Positions 1-14,988 of a DNA stretch of 64,000 nucleotides are shown in pieces (the stretch's first letter is position 1; each line of letters starts with the position of its first letter). The stretch lies in assembly GCF_008831285.2 (NCBI RefSeq), contig NC_045147.1, positions 20,464,581 through 20,528,580 on the forward strand, in the 5' to 3' direction. Position numbers and translations under genes: made by a program. The notes beneath the pieces were generated by a model. It saw nothing but the letters and a program-made list of their open reading frames with translations. It did not search any database and was not told the DNA's origin. The stretch comes from Nymphaea colorata (lineage: Eukaryota > Streptophyta > Magnoliopsida > Nymphaeales > Nymphaeaceae).

Positions 1-1201
1 ATTCTTTCCAAAATTGGCAAAATGATTTGTTGGTGCACATCTCAGACATGCAAGATCTTCCATTACTTTTTCAGCACTGCATAAAACATAGCCGAAGGCA
101 GTCAAAATCCTAAAACGCTGAAATATGTTATCAGATTACATACACGTGCTATCACTAACTATGAGTTTGATTTCCATAGATCATCCAAAATAAGATATGT
201 CTGCAACTGCATTCAAGTCAGGCCACATTAACCCTTTCATGCGATAGACAATCATTCTGAAGTGCTAAATTTCCCCAATTCCAACGTTTTTCATGTGCAA
301 ATCCTTGTTTGTCTTAGCTATCACCAATCATCAGTGTGTCCACGATTGATGTATCCCTAAAAATGCTGCATAAGTGAAGTGGTTTATTTACACCATATTC
401 ACTCACAAGGCCTGCTAAGGGTGCTCCATCAACAGGACATTCCTTATCCAAAAAAACGAACGACACAGAGCTAGAAACATATGGACAAAAGAGATTGGTT
501 TATCTATGTTTCAGGGGCCCAAAAAAGCATGATTATCAGACTGGCTACACTTCCTCCATGGTAAGCTAACTCACAAGGGCTTCGGAAAATTGCTCTCTAA
601 GCAACTATAATGGCCACAGGGCTACAAATAATGCACCACTCAGGTTCAAAAAGCATCTAAAATGGACAATCGCGTTAGCGAAACACAACAGGTACATATT
701 GGGATCTTTCAGTATGTGACAGTGAACAAAGTTTCGGAAGGAAATGCTCAGACGACAAGTTCGCGGACAACATAACAATGAATAATAGCACCAAATTAAT
801 TAGCAAACCTGACAATTGACACTCACTCGAGTCCCTTATGCAATTGGAGCCAAGGGCTCAAATGCGATATACTCTATACTGATGGACATAAGTGACCAAT
901 TTATAAAATTAGAAGGAGAATACAAGCAATTAAACTAATATTCGCTTCTCAGTAGCATGCTAGAAGATCTAGTATGACAATTTGTTTCATATGATCTCGT
1001 AGTACTGCTCAAGAAATCACCATTTAATACATGACAAGATTCAAACTTATTTCAAGAAAGATTGCAAAAGACTTCAGTAGTTTGCCTTAAATTCACTTGA
1101 AGCATCTGCCGAATCAGCAACTTACAAGTTGGATAAGGAAAACTACTAAGTAGATAATCGACTCCGAAATTGAAAATTCAAGAAAAGATGAGAACGGAAA
1201 C

Positions 1202-1613
1202 CTGGAACATCCTAACGAATCCGCCGCTCCTCTCGATCAACCGGCAGACGGCCAGCCCAGGGATGAAATCTATCAGGCGTTCGTAGTCCGTCAAGACGTC
1301 CCACACGGCCTCGAGACTTGTCGCAATACGGACCCTAGCCCGGACTCTCCGGCGGTTCCTGCCGGACTTCTCGATCTTTATAAAGAAGGCATCGCCACCG
1401 GGCGGAACCGATCCCGACGGCGAGACGGACGTCTCTTCTTCCTCATCTCGTTCACTGACGATGAGATCAACGGGGGGGAATCGGAGGGACGGGAACCCAG
1501 GACTCGTCCGACGGAAGAGAAGGGGGCTTCCGCGCGTTGGCGATGGGGAAGATGGTGAAGGAAGAGAGACGAACCACCAGGGGGTTTGATAAATCGAAGG
1601 AAGGAAAAGGCAT
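1202..1613 (-). CDS. START/polyketide cyclase-like plastid protein, exon 1 (partial, frameshifted)
   Basis: Reading the minus strand up to a CAG|GT donor at 1202 gives a conserved block with the motifs FFIKIEKSGRN, SLEAVWDVLTDYERL and DFIPGLAVCRLIER. This matches the N-terminal part of the plant COQ10-like START (polyketide cyclase/dehydrase, lipid transport) family, usually plastid-targeted; the exact ligand is not settled. The frame has no upstream ATG. ATGs at 1613 and 1692 lie in the other two frames and join it only if the C7 run (G7 on plus, 1472-1478) were one base shorter or longer. I prefer 1613: its peptide is Ser/Pro-rich like a transit peptide, and a TATA-like stretch at 1715-1722 sits too close to 1692. 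Later exons were not found at 1-1200 and probably lie outside the window. The frameshift may be a sequencing error or a real lesion. Confidence 0.6.
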
Positions 1614-1692
1614 TTCTGTCGTCCTGGCGAGGGTCGCTGCGATAGGAAAGCGGCGCGTAGAGGACCGGAGAGATAAAGAGGGTGCGCGCCAT

Positions 1693-2026
1693 CTGCGCGA
1701 CTCCGGCGGACGGATTTTATAGGGCAAACTGGTGGGCGTTCCCGGCGATTTTGAAGGGAATGGCGCGCAAGGGTATTTATGTCATTTAACTGTAAAAGCG
1801 TCTAATCGGTTGGTGCAGAAGGCGCCCCGGCGTGCAGGGGCGTTTCCATTATCAGCCCAAATGACGAAACTACCATCCACTTTATCTTCTTTGACGAAGG
1901 CATCTTTTCCTTCTTTGGGTTTTCGTTCACTGGCTCGTCAAATATCACGTTAAATGGCGAACTCGCGAAGCGTCACGAAAGAACCGAGTCCGTCCGACGT
2001 TTACTTCGGTCCTTTCGTCTTCCGCC
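1693..2026. promoter_or_regulatory. shared divergent promoter region
   Basis: This interval of about 330 bp separates two head-to-head genes: the START-like gene leaving to the left and the cyclophilin gene leaving to the right. A TATA-like TATAAAAT lies on the minus strand at 1715-1722. No clear TATA box is visible close to 2027 on the plus strand. GC-rich and CGTCA/TGACG-like motifs occur, but I assign no factor to them. Both flanking products are predicted to be plastid proteins, so shared regulation is plausible but not shown. Confidence 0.35.
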
Positions 2027-6524
<4,498 letters not shown>

Positions 6525-6756
6525 CTTTTCCTGGGTGCTTTTTCTTTGTTTCAATTTGCTTGTAGTTTCTTGGGCAGGCCTTTAGCATGTAGAAATTCAA
6601 GTCTATTACTCCATTAGCATGTTGGCTTTCGAGGATTTGTTCTTGTTGAGGCGGGTCACCCACCTGATACCTCAAGTTGCTTGAACGCAATTTCTGTAAG
6701 GATCTCGTGCAGGTATTCATCATTTGTTCATTTGGCCTCTGATAATCGAATTTGAC

Positions 6757-6762
6757 AATAAA
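6757..6762 (+). terminator. possible polyadenylation signal of the cyclophilin gene
   Basis: AATAAA lies 233 bases after the cyclophilin stop codon in AT-rich sequence with T-rich stretches around it. The position suits a plant 3' UTR. Plant poly(A) signals are loose, so this remains a candidate. Confidence 0.35.
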
Positions 6763-6769
6763 TTATTCT

Positions 6770-7639
6770 GTGTTCTATATTAGCGTTCAATACTGGAATC
6801 AGCTACACAGTGCACATGTTCGAGCATGCGGTTCATACTTGGCAGTTGGGGCTGACTCTGGGTTTTCTTCCAAACAGGCACATGAAGAGGTCTGGTCCTT
6901 GAATGCTTTTTTTGACGTTAAAATAAGCGCCTAAATAACTTGCTTGTTGCAAATAAGATTAAAACTGTTGCAGTTCGTTGTGAGCTTGATTCTCACATAC
7001 AATGAACATAGTTTACAAGTACCTGATGAACTTTTTATGTATTTATAATGAACCGCCTACTGCCTGAAGAAATACAAATGACCATCAAGTTTGTAAAATA
7101 ATTCACAAAAACGCATATTTGGCAACGAAACTTCAGGCCATTTTACTCCTAATGAGAAGGGAAATGCTTTTAAATAAAGTGTATTTTAACATAACAGGAA
7201 CCGGCATACCTGGATCAGGAAAAACCAACCGAAAAAATCCCCAAAAAGAGCAAGAAGATCGATTAGGGCTTTGATAGCGAATCTTCAAGTCTCGAATGAA
7301 AACCTCACCAGCGAGTAAAAGACCGAGAAAACATAGAGATAAAGATCGAGAGAGGGGTAGAGAAAGAGAGCTCAGGAAGGGAAAGCCAGGATCTGCAGGT
7401 ACACTGACAGGAGGAGATGCGGCGTGAGAGGCGTCGATCGAAGCCTTACTTTACAATAGCGAGAGGCAATTAAGTATGAAGGAAGATTCACGATCGGACG
7501 GAGATGACGATGGAGCTGGTCATGGGAGAGCCCCAAGGCTGTTACGCCCTCAAGTCGCAACAGAGGCTCCATTTTCCTTTCCGCAGTCGCCTCTGTGCCT
7601 ACCAAGGCTCGGAATCTTTTAAATTTTGCATGGATACAG
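6770..7639. other. intergenic stretch, no gene recognised
   Basis: I see no convincing gene. A small plus-strand ORF from ATG 7297 encodes a basic peptide with RKHRDKDRERGRERE, and overlapping ORFs on both strands at 7372-7809 look like exon fragments, but none matches a family I know. The purine-rich tract at 7310-7380 resembles a plant 5' UTR. Confidence 0.3.
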
Positions 7640-7936
7640 TCATATATGAAGGAAAACAGAACCATGATGTGTCTGCTCCAAGAACTAGCAGCCACCATAT
7701 AGCCAAATCCAGGAATTTGCAGTAACAATGAATTGCCAGAGCCAGTGAATACTCCTGTATCTGATAAACCAAATGCTCTCTTGGAATGAACAACAGCATG
7801 TGACAACACTTCAGAGTGGGAGTAGCGTGTTACCTAAGCAAGAATTTGATGCCGTTCACAGCAACAATGCATAACAAAAACAGTTTTTCTTTTTCCGTGC
7901 TTTTGTTTTTTGCTCATACATTACCACACAGAAATA

Positions 7937-8300
7937 TCACAACAGTTCCCTTGGATAAGTCTTGACAGAAAGGTGCCCTAGGCAGCATGATTCCCGTCTG
8001 AATTGAAGAAGAGCGTTCAATCCCTGAAGCGTCTCTCTTGTCATAATCAGATAGGGGTCTGTTGAGACTTTAAGTTGTAGGACGCTGCAGAAGAAAGTAA
8101 ACGGCTTTTTCCAGGCATTCACATTTTCCATGAGCTTTCCATTTTCCTTTGATTGTCTTCTTCCCTTCTCCCTCACCTTCACTAGGTGAACCAACAGCGG
8201 ATTTGCATCTAGAAGGGATATTGCAAAGTGTACGGGTGACTTGTTCCACAGTCCAGTTGGGGCAAACTTCAGCTGCATGAAACTGCTAATATTTTGGCAT
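7937..8300 (-). pseudogene. unrecognised exon-like fragment, copy 1 of 3
   Basis: On the minus strand one frame reads FHAAEVCPNWTVEQVTRTL and then a Lys/Gly-rich segment. After an in-frame stop, a second block contains SSIQTGIMLPRAPF and KGTVVIFLCG. The same blocks occur at about 29,480-29,740 and 53,867-54,120, where the first part is partly deleted. The composition looks protein-coding and the pattern recurs in three copies, but I do not recognise the family. The stop and the deletions in the other copies indicate decay. Confidence 0.35.
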
Positions 8301-10173
8301 TTTCTCCATGGTAGAATACATGAAGATGACAAGACCGAGAAGAAAAGAAAAACTACTAAAGTTTCACAGAGGAGGGTCCGATTTGTAGCAATAAATCAAA
8401 CTGCCTTAGCAAACAGAAGGAAAGCATCTGGAGAAACATTCATGATTCATGGGAGATAACTGTCTAGGTGTTGTTGACATATACTCCAACCAGGTTATAT
8501 GATATCTGGGTGGTTTTCTTTGTTAAGCGGACATGAGAGAAAACCCAATTTTGGATCCTAACAAGAGCTCTCTCCACGGGGTCTTCCCATATTCCAAAAA
8601 AGAGATGCCTATAATATAATTTTTGAACGGATTTGACAGAAAGAAAAGTGCCAACACCAAGCTCATTAAACAAAGGCATTTAGGGGAGTAGAAGGTGTGG
8701 AAGCTGCTGAGCGTTTAACTTCAGTTTCCAAAATGATCATGTCCATCAGCATCTATATTCAGTACCACCATGTTGGACCTGGAGTCTTTACCTTCTTAAT
8801 GAGCTTGGCGTTGGGCCTCTTTAGGTTCAAACATTATTCGAAGACAGCATCTATCTTTTGGATTTGGAATATGGGAAGAGCCCACGATTTGGAATATGGG
8901 AAGAGCCCATTGTTAGGATTTAGATCTTTTGTCATGTCTTTTTGTCCCTGCACATTTTTTTTAATAGCAAATAGAAGGCCAATGCCTCAACCCCAAACAT
9001 TGTAGCTCCAAACATGGTGGTACTGAAGATGGATACTCATGAACATGGACCCCGTTATGACTAGCTTAAAAAACCCGAGCTCAATCTGACTATTTAATTG
9101 GATTCCCAAAGGTTCGACATATAGGAATCTCCGATTTGAAAAGGGACAAAACTTCAAGGAGGGTCCTTTTCATTTTAGGACAGATCAGTCAATTAACTGG
9201 GCGTTCAGCAATTAAAAGATAGATAGATAGACGTCACTTCAACCAAGAGTAAAATGAGACCGATCTCGAACTAATTGATACCAACCACCATTAATTCACG
9301 ACCAACCAGCCCATATGGTATCTCCAAAATCACTAATGACATCCATAGTAAGATGCTTTCAGCCAGGCAATAACCAAAATCAGAACTGCGCCAACCATTT
9401 CCAGGCAATCAAGGACAGCCTTAATGTCGCTCATCAGCAAAGCTTACCTTAGCTTAAACACCAGGGTTGCCAAATTCTATAGGATGCTAAGCAAATCAGT
9501 CGGCCTCTGTATGACACTCCCATGCAGAAACATTGTTCACAAATCATTTGTCCTGACAGAGATATTTTTATTTTACTGTAGCCAGGGAAAACTTTGAACC
9601 AACAACTTTAAATCAGAAGCTCAGGACTCCATAACGACCAAACTCTCGTAAGCAGTTGATGGCCAAGCTTTACAATTAAGTTTGCCTGATTCAAGGATTT
9701 CCCATGTGACCTGCTCAAGAGAATGCTCCACAACCTGACTTCTATAATTTTGAGGAATATCATCTCTTTAGTATCTCTGTGTTTTATGGTCCACCTTTAT
9801 GAAGCTCAAAACAAATCTTACTAGACGAAAGTCTTAAGGTGATCACAACAAAAGACAACTGCCCTAGGGAAATATGTGGGTGTCATTTCAACAGAGGAAA
9901 ATGGCATTTAGCTTTTGACAACCAATTCAGATGTTGGACATGAGACGGCAGTCAAGAGTGCAAGACCTCAGCAAACAAACCTCAGTCTATAATTGTCATT
10001 ATAATTAAAAACAATAAAGAAAAGAGCATGGAATGTAATGGCTGCCATATCTCCCAGGCTGCAATGCATCTTCAAGTTATTAGATTTGAATAATATTGCT
10101 TGGAAAAACGTAGGTAAAACAGCACCCAAGCACATCATTTAAATGCATGGAAATGAATAAACAAAATAATCAC

Positions 10174-10275
10174 CTTGATGGTGCTGTAAGTGGAAAGCAA
10201 TACCACCAACAGGAATAAACTGACCACCTAAATGTTCAGATTCCTTCCATTTCCCAAGCAATTTCAACGGTACCT
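10174..10275 (-). pseudogene. unrecognised exon (VEIAWEW block), frameshifted copy
   Basis: This is the counterpart of the clean exon at 56,511-56,612. An extra A turns GGGAATGG into GGGAAATGG, shifting the frame after VEIAWE and creating an early stop. The donor side (CATCAAG|GTGA) is conserved. Function unknown. Confidence 0.4.
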
Positions 10276-10566
10276 CCTTCAAAATGAAATTTATGATGAT
10301 CCAAAAACAATATTGAAAAGATGACTAGGTTTCCGCCCATGGATGGACCCTTTAGGAGGTATAAAACCATTTTCAGGGTTTTCTTGAAATGTTTATATAT
10401 TCTAGATTTACCTAGATCCCACGTTCTAATATTTACCTATTCATTGTCAATTGAAGGAAGCCCGTAAGTGCCTCCCAATTAACATTGTCTCAATATTAAC
10501 ATGTGGAAATGCAAACTAGTTGAACAGTACGTGGAAATGAAAACAAAGAATACTCACCACTCGAAA

Positions 10567-11689
10567 GGGGAGAGAGAGAGAGAGAGATGAACATGGCAAG
10601 TAACGAAGAAGTATATACGCACATCAAAAAATAATAATTAAGAGGAGAAACCTTTCCAACAAAAAAAAAACAATTGAATATGACAAGAGAACGATACTCA
10701 CCTGAAGAGTGAATCAATACCATGGAAAAAGAGAGAGAGACCCAAAATTGAGAAGTTTTTTGGCTGTTGACCCTCTAATTAAACGAAGTAGACCCTTCAC
10801 AAACAAAAAATGGAGAAATCACCCAAGAAAATGTTCTTTTCCCAACAAACCCCATTCCTCAAACACAGAAAAGCCAAAGCCAAGCATGGCCTAAATTTAA
10901 ATCCAAACTAAACCAAAGTCCACTAATTTCCGTCTGCCATAAGGAATTTAAGAAGAGGAAGGAAAGTCTCAAAAAAAAAAAAAAAAAAAAACCGATTGTT
11001 TCCTGCTCCTCCTAAACTGGGAATGTGTCTTTACAAACTAATTGGCCATCTCCTCTTCCATTTCTCCCAAACCTCCAAAGAAGGCATTTTTGTTTGAAGT
11101 AGAAAACACATGGTTGCTTCACACCAAGGACCCCCATCAAGCATCAGGGTGTTGTGGTTTAATACTCTAATAAGAACAAAGAGTCTTAGGTTTGATCATA
11201 CTTTGGTGAGACAACATGGACTAACTGTGGGAAAAATAGTTGGATGCAACACTAGGGGGATGAATTTTGTTTGAAAGCTTTGCTTACACTTTTTCATGAG
11301 CAAAAGGCAAGCATTATATCAATTGGATCACAACTTCATTTGCCAGAATCTCTAAGAATTTAAAATTGAGCTTTGTGAGTGCAAGAGTTTGTGTGCAGGA
11401 GATATGTTCTCTTTTACCCAAAATATTTCATGAGTATTAAGATCTACCTCAAGCCGATGCTATCAAGCTTCTTGAAGGGACCTCTTTCCATCTCTAGGAT
11501 ATGAACATAGAGGAATAATTCTCAGCCTCATAGAAAAGTACAAAAATGGAGTAACTATTGAATTGGAATCTCGCATGTGCAAAAGATTTTCGCATTCGAT
11601 ACTTGAGATTTTGGCCCCATAACCTAATAATTCTTGACAGGCATCCTTTCTTTTTTTCTTTTTCTTTTTTTAGCACTTACGAGTTTTGC
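10567..11689. other. non-coding stretch with simple repeats
   Basis: No gene seen. It contains short (GA)n runs near 10,570, a poly(A) run of about 20 at 10,971-10,990 and AT-rich sequence. The part from about 11,480 resembles 39,230-39,400 and belongs to the dispersed repeat described at 39,190. Confidence 0.3.
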
Positions 11690-12215
11690 TTGGAGGATAG
11701 ACCTTTCTATCACCTTCAGCTTAGTGACAGTAGAGAAATTCCCCCCCTCTTGATGATGCTCTTTTTGTCTTTTTTGTTTTTTTTTTTTTCTTAGCACTTT
11801 TGAGGTTGCTTCGAGAAAGCTCATTCCATCACCTTCAACTTAGTGACAGTAGAGAAATCCCCCTGCAAGGAAGCCCATTCCATCACCTTCAACTTAGTGA
11901 TAGCACAGACATCCCCCCTCTTGGTGCCCCCATATGTTTTTTTTTTTTTTTCTAATAAGCACGTTTGAGGTTTGCTTAGAGGAAACTCATTCTATCACCT
12001 TCAGCTTAGTGATAGTTGAGAAATTCTCCCGCAAGGAAGCCCATACCATCACCTTCAACTCAGTGATAGTACAGAAATCCTCCACTGCGCTTGGTGCTCC
12101 CTTTTATTTCTTCTTTTTCTCTTTACCACTTTTGAGGTTTGCTGGGACGAACCTCATTCTATCACCTTAAGCTCAGTGACAGTAGAGAAATCCCCTAGCG
12201 CCCCTCTTGGTGCTT
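11690..12215. repeat. higher-order minisatellite (ATCACCTTCA-AGTGA core)
   Basis: Six copies of a core resembling ATCACCTTCAACTTAGTGA followed by TAGYRNAGAAATYCC start near 11,708, 11,828, 11,880, 11,990, 12,046 and 12,158. Spacing alternates between about 52-56 bp and 110-128 bp because every second unit carries a T-rich spacer ending near TTTTGAGGTTTGCT. This is a dimeric (higher-order) tandem array that has begun to diverge. Confidence 0.75.
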
Positions 12216-12479
12216 TTATTTTTTTGATATCCCCTCAGAATCTTATAGAATATGAGGGTTTCCTCTCATAGTATTTCATTGCTGAACCCTTACAAATGCC
12301 TGATTGTCAGAGTCAATGTAATATCCTTTCCCAACCTTTCTCAGCTTCATTGAACTGCTCCTCATTGCTCATATCGAAGGTCTAGGTAAATAAAGATATA
12401 ACTTGATGTAAACGTGCACAGTGATGAAACCAGAGTAGAATTCTTAGAGATTCCTAACAAAAGACAAGCTCTCGACCAT

Positions 12480-12880
12480 AGATCGGTAGACTGCTCAATA
12501 GATTACCACTCCCCTTCGAGGCAGAGGATTTGCAGAGGAAACCCTTTGCCTCGAGGCAGAGGGTATTCTCTGAACTCTGAAACCCTCCGCTTGGGAAGGT
12601 TTCCTCTGGTTTCAGAAACCCTCCGCCTGGAAGCAAAGGGTTTGTAGCGTTAAGAGAGAGAGACCTCTTACCATGGTTGGTGGTCGTCGGCGATTCTCTC
12701 CGGCGATGCTCCGGTTCGTCGCTGGTTGCCGGAGCCACCCCAGACAGCTGTAACTCTCGCAGAATCGAGAGATGAGAGAGGCCCCGAAAGAAATTGACGT
12801 TGAAAAGGAGAAAAGAAAGCGATGAAAGTATTTCTCCAAAGAGATGACCGTTGCGATAGGTTTCCAAATCTAACTCAGCA
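12480..12880. repeat. short GC-rich repeats, no recognised gene
   Basis: Three to four degenerate copies of a motif like GAAACCCTCCGCYTGG-AAGG lie between 12,536 and 12,640. The neighbouring minus-strand ORF of 137 codons is Ser/Leu-rich and spans these repeats, so I do not call it a gene. Related CCTCCTCGG...GAAACCC sequence occurs at 42,355-42,400. Confidence 0.35.
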
Positions 12881-13549
12881 ATTAACGGGAAAACCTATAA
12901 AAAGAAAGTAAAGGCTCCCATATGTGTATAAGATTATTGTGAGTGCAATTATTTAATCACTCTTCTCATTTGTTTCTTCATTGAAAATGAATGAAAATAG
13001 ATGGGCATCCAACGGCAAATTAAGCACAAGATTCCAGTTTCTTTACTATACACCTTATCAGTTCAACTTCTTAACTTGAGTCCATATTTAAGAGTCTTCA
13101 ATCAATTTTTAGATTAGGAGTAAAAGACTGGCTAATTAGTTGGTGTTTGCTCTATAACTGTTCAATTAGAGACACATGCTTATATATCTATCATATCAAT
13201 AGAAAGGAAAAATGAAAGAAAAATAAGTAGTGTCGTCAAAGATGCTGCACTTGCATTCATATTGAAGTAAAATATGCATGTGAAGGCCATCGTCCCCTCT
13301 ATGCAAGGTAGAAACATAGGCACTATAACGAATACAGAAAAGGAAATGATGGTCACTAAGGAATTCGTTGTCGTCGAGGCCCTTTGCATCGACCAATAAG
13401 AATTTCAGGATCCCGCAAACGAAACCATATTTTCTCCTCCTTCTTCTCTTTTGTCTCTGGTCTCTGTGCGTGATGCATCGAATGGTGAACGGATTCATAT
13501 CATTATGTACATACATCTATCTATTCTATCTCTTTGATTCCAAAATCCC

Positions 13550-13860
13550 ACCAGAGTGCGGGGTGCGGGTGCCAGTGCCGGAGCGGCACATCCCAAGAAA
13601 TTTAAGTGCGGGCGGTGTGGTGAGAGTATTTTATTATTATTATTATTATTATTATTAATTTCTTATATATATAACAAAATAAACATGTATATATTATTAT
13701 TACAATTTAGTTATTAATGTATATAGCTATTAATGTATTATTACAATTTAGTTATTAATTTCTTATATATATGACATTTTAACTGGGCTCGGGTGTGAGT
13801 CGGAGCCGCACCCATATCCGGTGCACACCCGACTCGATGCGACTCAGGTGCGACAGTAAA
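13550..13860. mobile_element. MITE-like remnant around a (TTA)n microsatellite
   Basis: GC-rich ends (GTGCGGGGTGCGGGTGCC at about 13,556 and GGGCTCGGGTGTGAGTCGGAG plus complementary CGCACCC/CACACCCGACTC blocks at 13,785-13,850) flank an AT-rich core. The core holds about nine TTA units at 13,630-13,656 and a repeated TTACAATTTAGTTATTAAT block at 13,700 and 13,741. Such ends are common in small hAT-type plant elements. I could not define clean termini or a target duplication. Confidence 0.35.
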
Positions 13861-14158
13861 ATAAAAGAGTCCAATGACTTGAGATCAGAAAAGGGGTCGG
13901 ATTGTGGCCGTCTGGTCAACATGACTATTTTCTTCTTCTTCTTACCATATGAAATCTTAAGATTGTCCACGTTTCAAGGCCTATTGAATCATAATCAAGA
14001 TCCAACAACATTTAGATCCAAATTGCTTTAGGTTAGGGTCTGAGGGATATTGGAGCAGATAACAGATTATTATAATTGCAGATCATTTTCAAGAAGATGG
14101 GATTACAAAAACTGTTTTGGGGAACTCTCTGGTAGTTTAGTAAATTGACACCTAGACA

Positions 14159-14395
14159 GTCCAGAAAAGCTTGTCGATCCACGTTCAAAATGTTTTTATT
14201 AGTTGGGTAATAATAATATTTTTCTAGTATAGGACTAGGAAAACACGGTATGATTTTTGTACTTAATATTTAAAATTATTGTTTATGTTCAAATGTTGCT
14301 AAATGTTTAGAAAACATTAGCCAGCCAAATCATTTTGGCACATTTAATTCAAAATAAAAAAATGTATATACCGTTAAATGTAATTTCTCTTGTAA
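14159..14395. repeat. dispersed repeat, second copy at 27,713-27,925
   Basis: The block from GTCGATCCA-GTTCAAAATG to CGTTAA with the inner landmark AAAACATTAGCCAGCCA is repeated at 27,713-27,925 and 51,732-51,940 with moderate divergence. No coding sense is evident. Confidence 0.6.
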
Positions 14396-14829
14396 TATAG
14401 ACCGGTTTAATCAGAGTTAATCGATACTGGGAAGCATGATTATGCTTCATTTCGGCTTTCATTCCAGACATAGGTCTTAATTTTCGTAATTTCCTAAAAG
14501 ATTTTATCCTTTGGACATGGAACACCGTGGTGCGTTACAAGGTTAATATTTATTAGTTTTTTCGTGGTCAAGAAGTTAGTGAAATCCAAAAATCCTTCGA
14601 TAGGCATTCATGGGTTCTATTTTCCTCAATTGTAAGACATGAAGTTATCCAAAGTTCATAAAATCTAGAGAAATAGTTAAGTGCATGCATATGACCATTC
14701 CGTCCCCATTTCAAAGGCTAGTTATATTAAATGAACAGAAAAAAAAGGGATTAGAGCTTTTTTATGTTTTATTGTGGGGTGTAAATTTCATTTCTTGTGT
14801 ATTTAAGATTGGATTCTTATGTCCACGTT

Positions 14830-14988
14830 ATACCGGTGGTTATTGCAACCGCTACAGATCTTACGCGGTGATGATTCGAACCGGTATAGATCTATTGCGG
14901 TGAAATCCTACGCCGCTTAGGACCATTTATACCGGTGATGCGGAAGTCACCGCTATAGGCCTACAGCAGTGATTTTAACCACCGGTAT
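14830..14988. mobile_element. foldback-like element with CCGGT/GCGGTGA subterminal repeats
   Basis: A perfect 12-bp inverted repeat, ATACCGGTGGTT at 14,830-14,841 and AACCACCGGTAT at 14,977-14,988, encloses a series of short motifs in both orientations: ACCGCTA-AGATCT, GCGGTGAA, TACCGGTGATG, CACCGCTATAGG, CAGTGATTTT. Arrays of such subterminal motifs are typical of CACTA-type transposons, so this may be one end, or both ends, of a non-autonomous relative. No CACTA terminus or target duplication was identified. Confidence 0.45.

Larger units (their letters stand above)
7640..10566 (-). repeat. diverged third copy of the 29.2-31.6 kb / 53.6-56.9 kb module
   Basis: Long blocks match the two later copies at clearly lower identity and with many indels. 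Examples are the stretch around 7,740-7,960 (compare 29,260-29,500 and 53,645-53,900), the region around 8,000-8,200, and 10,140-10,560 (compare 31,300-31,640 and 56,480-56,880). The order of blocks is the same in all three. This copy lacks the LINE and the hAT-like MITE. It is therefore an older duplicate, separated before those insertions. Confidence 0.8.

Noticed and set aside
1378-1692. 104-codon ORF starting MARTLF as the complete gene
   Set aside because: Its second half is out of frame with the conserved START-like block; only its beginning might be part of the gene.
7504-7725. Plus-strand ORF MTMELVMGEPQGCY
   Set aside because: Short, overlapped by longer minus-strand frames, enters the duplicated module, and matches no known family.
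12454-12867. 137-codon minus-strand ORF starting METYRNG
   Set aside because: It spans degenerate GC-rich repeats, and two further frames are open over the same stretch.
13368-13658. ORF ending in poly-Tyr
   Set aside because: Translation of the (TTA/TAT)n microsatellite inside a MITE-like remnant.
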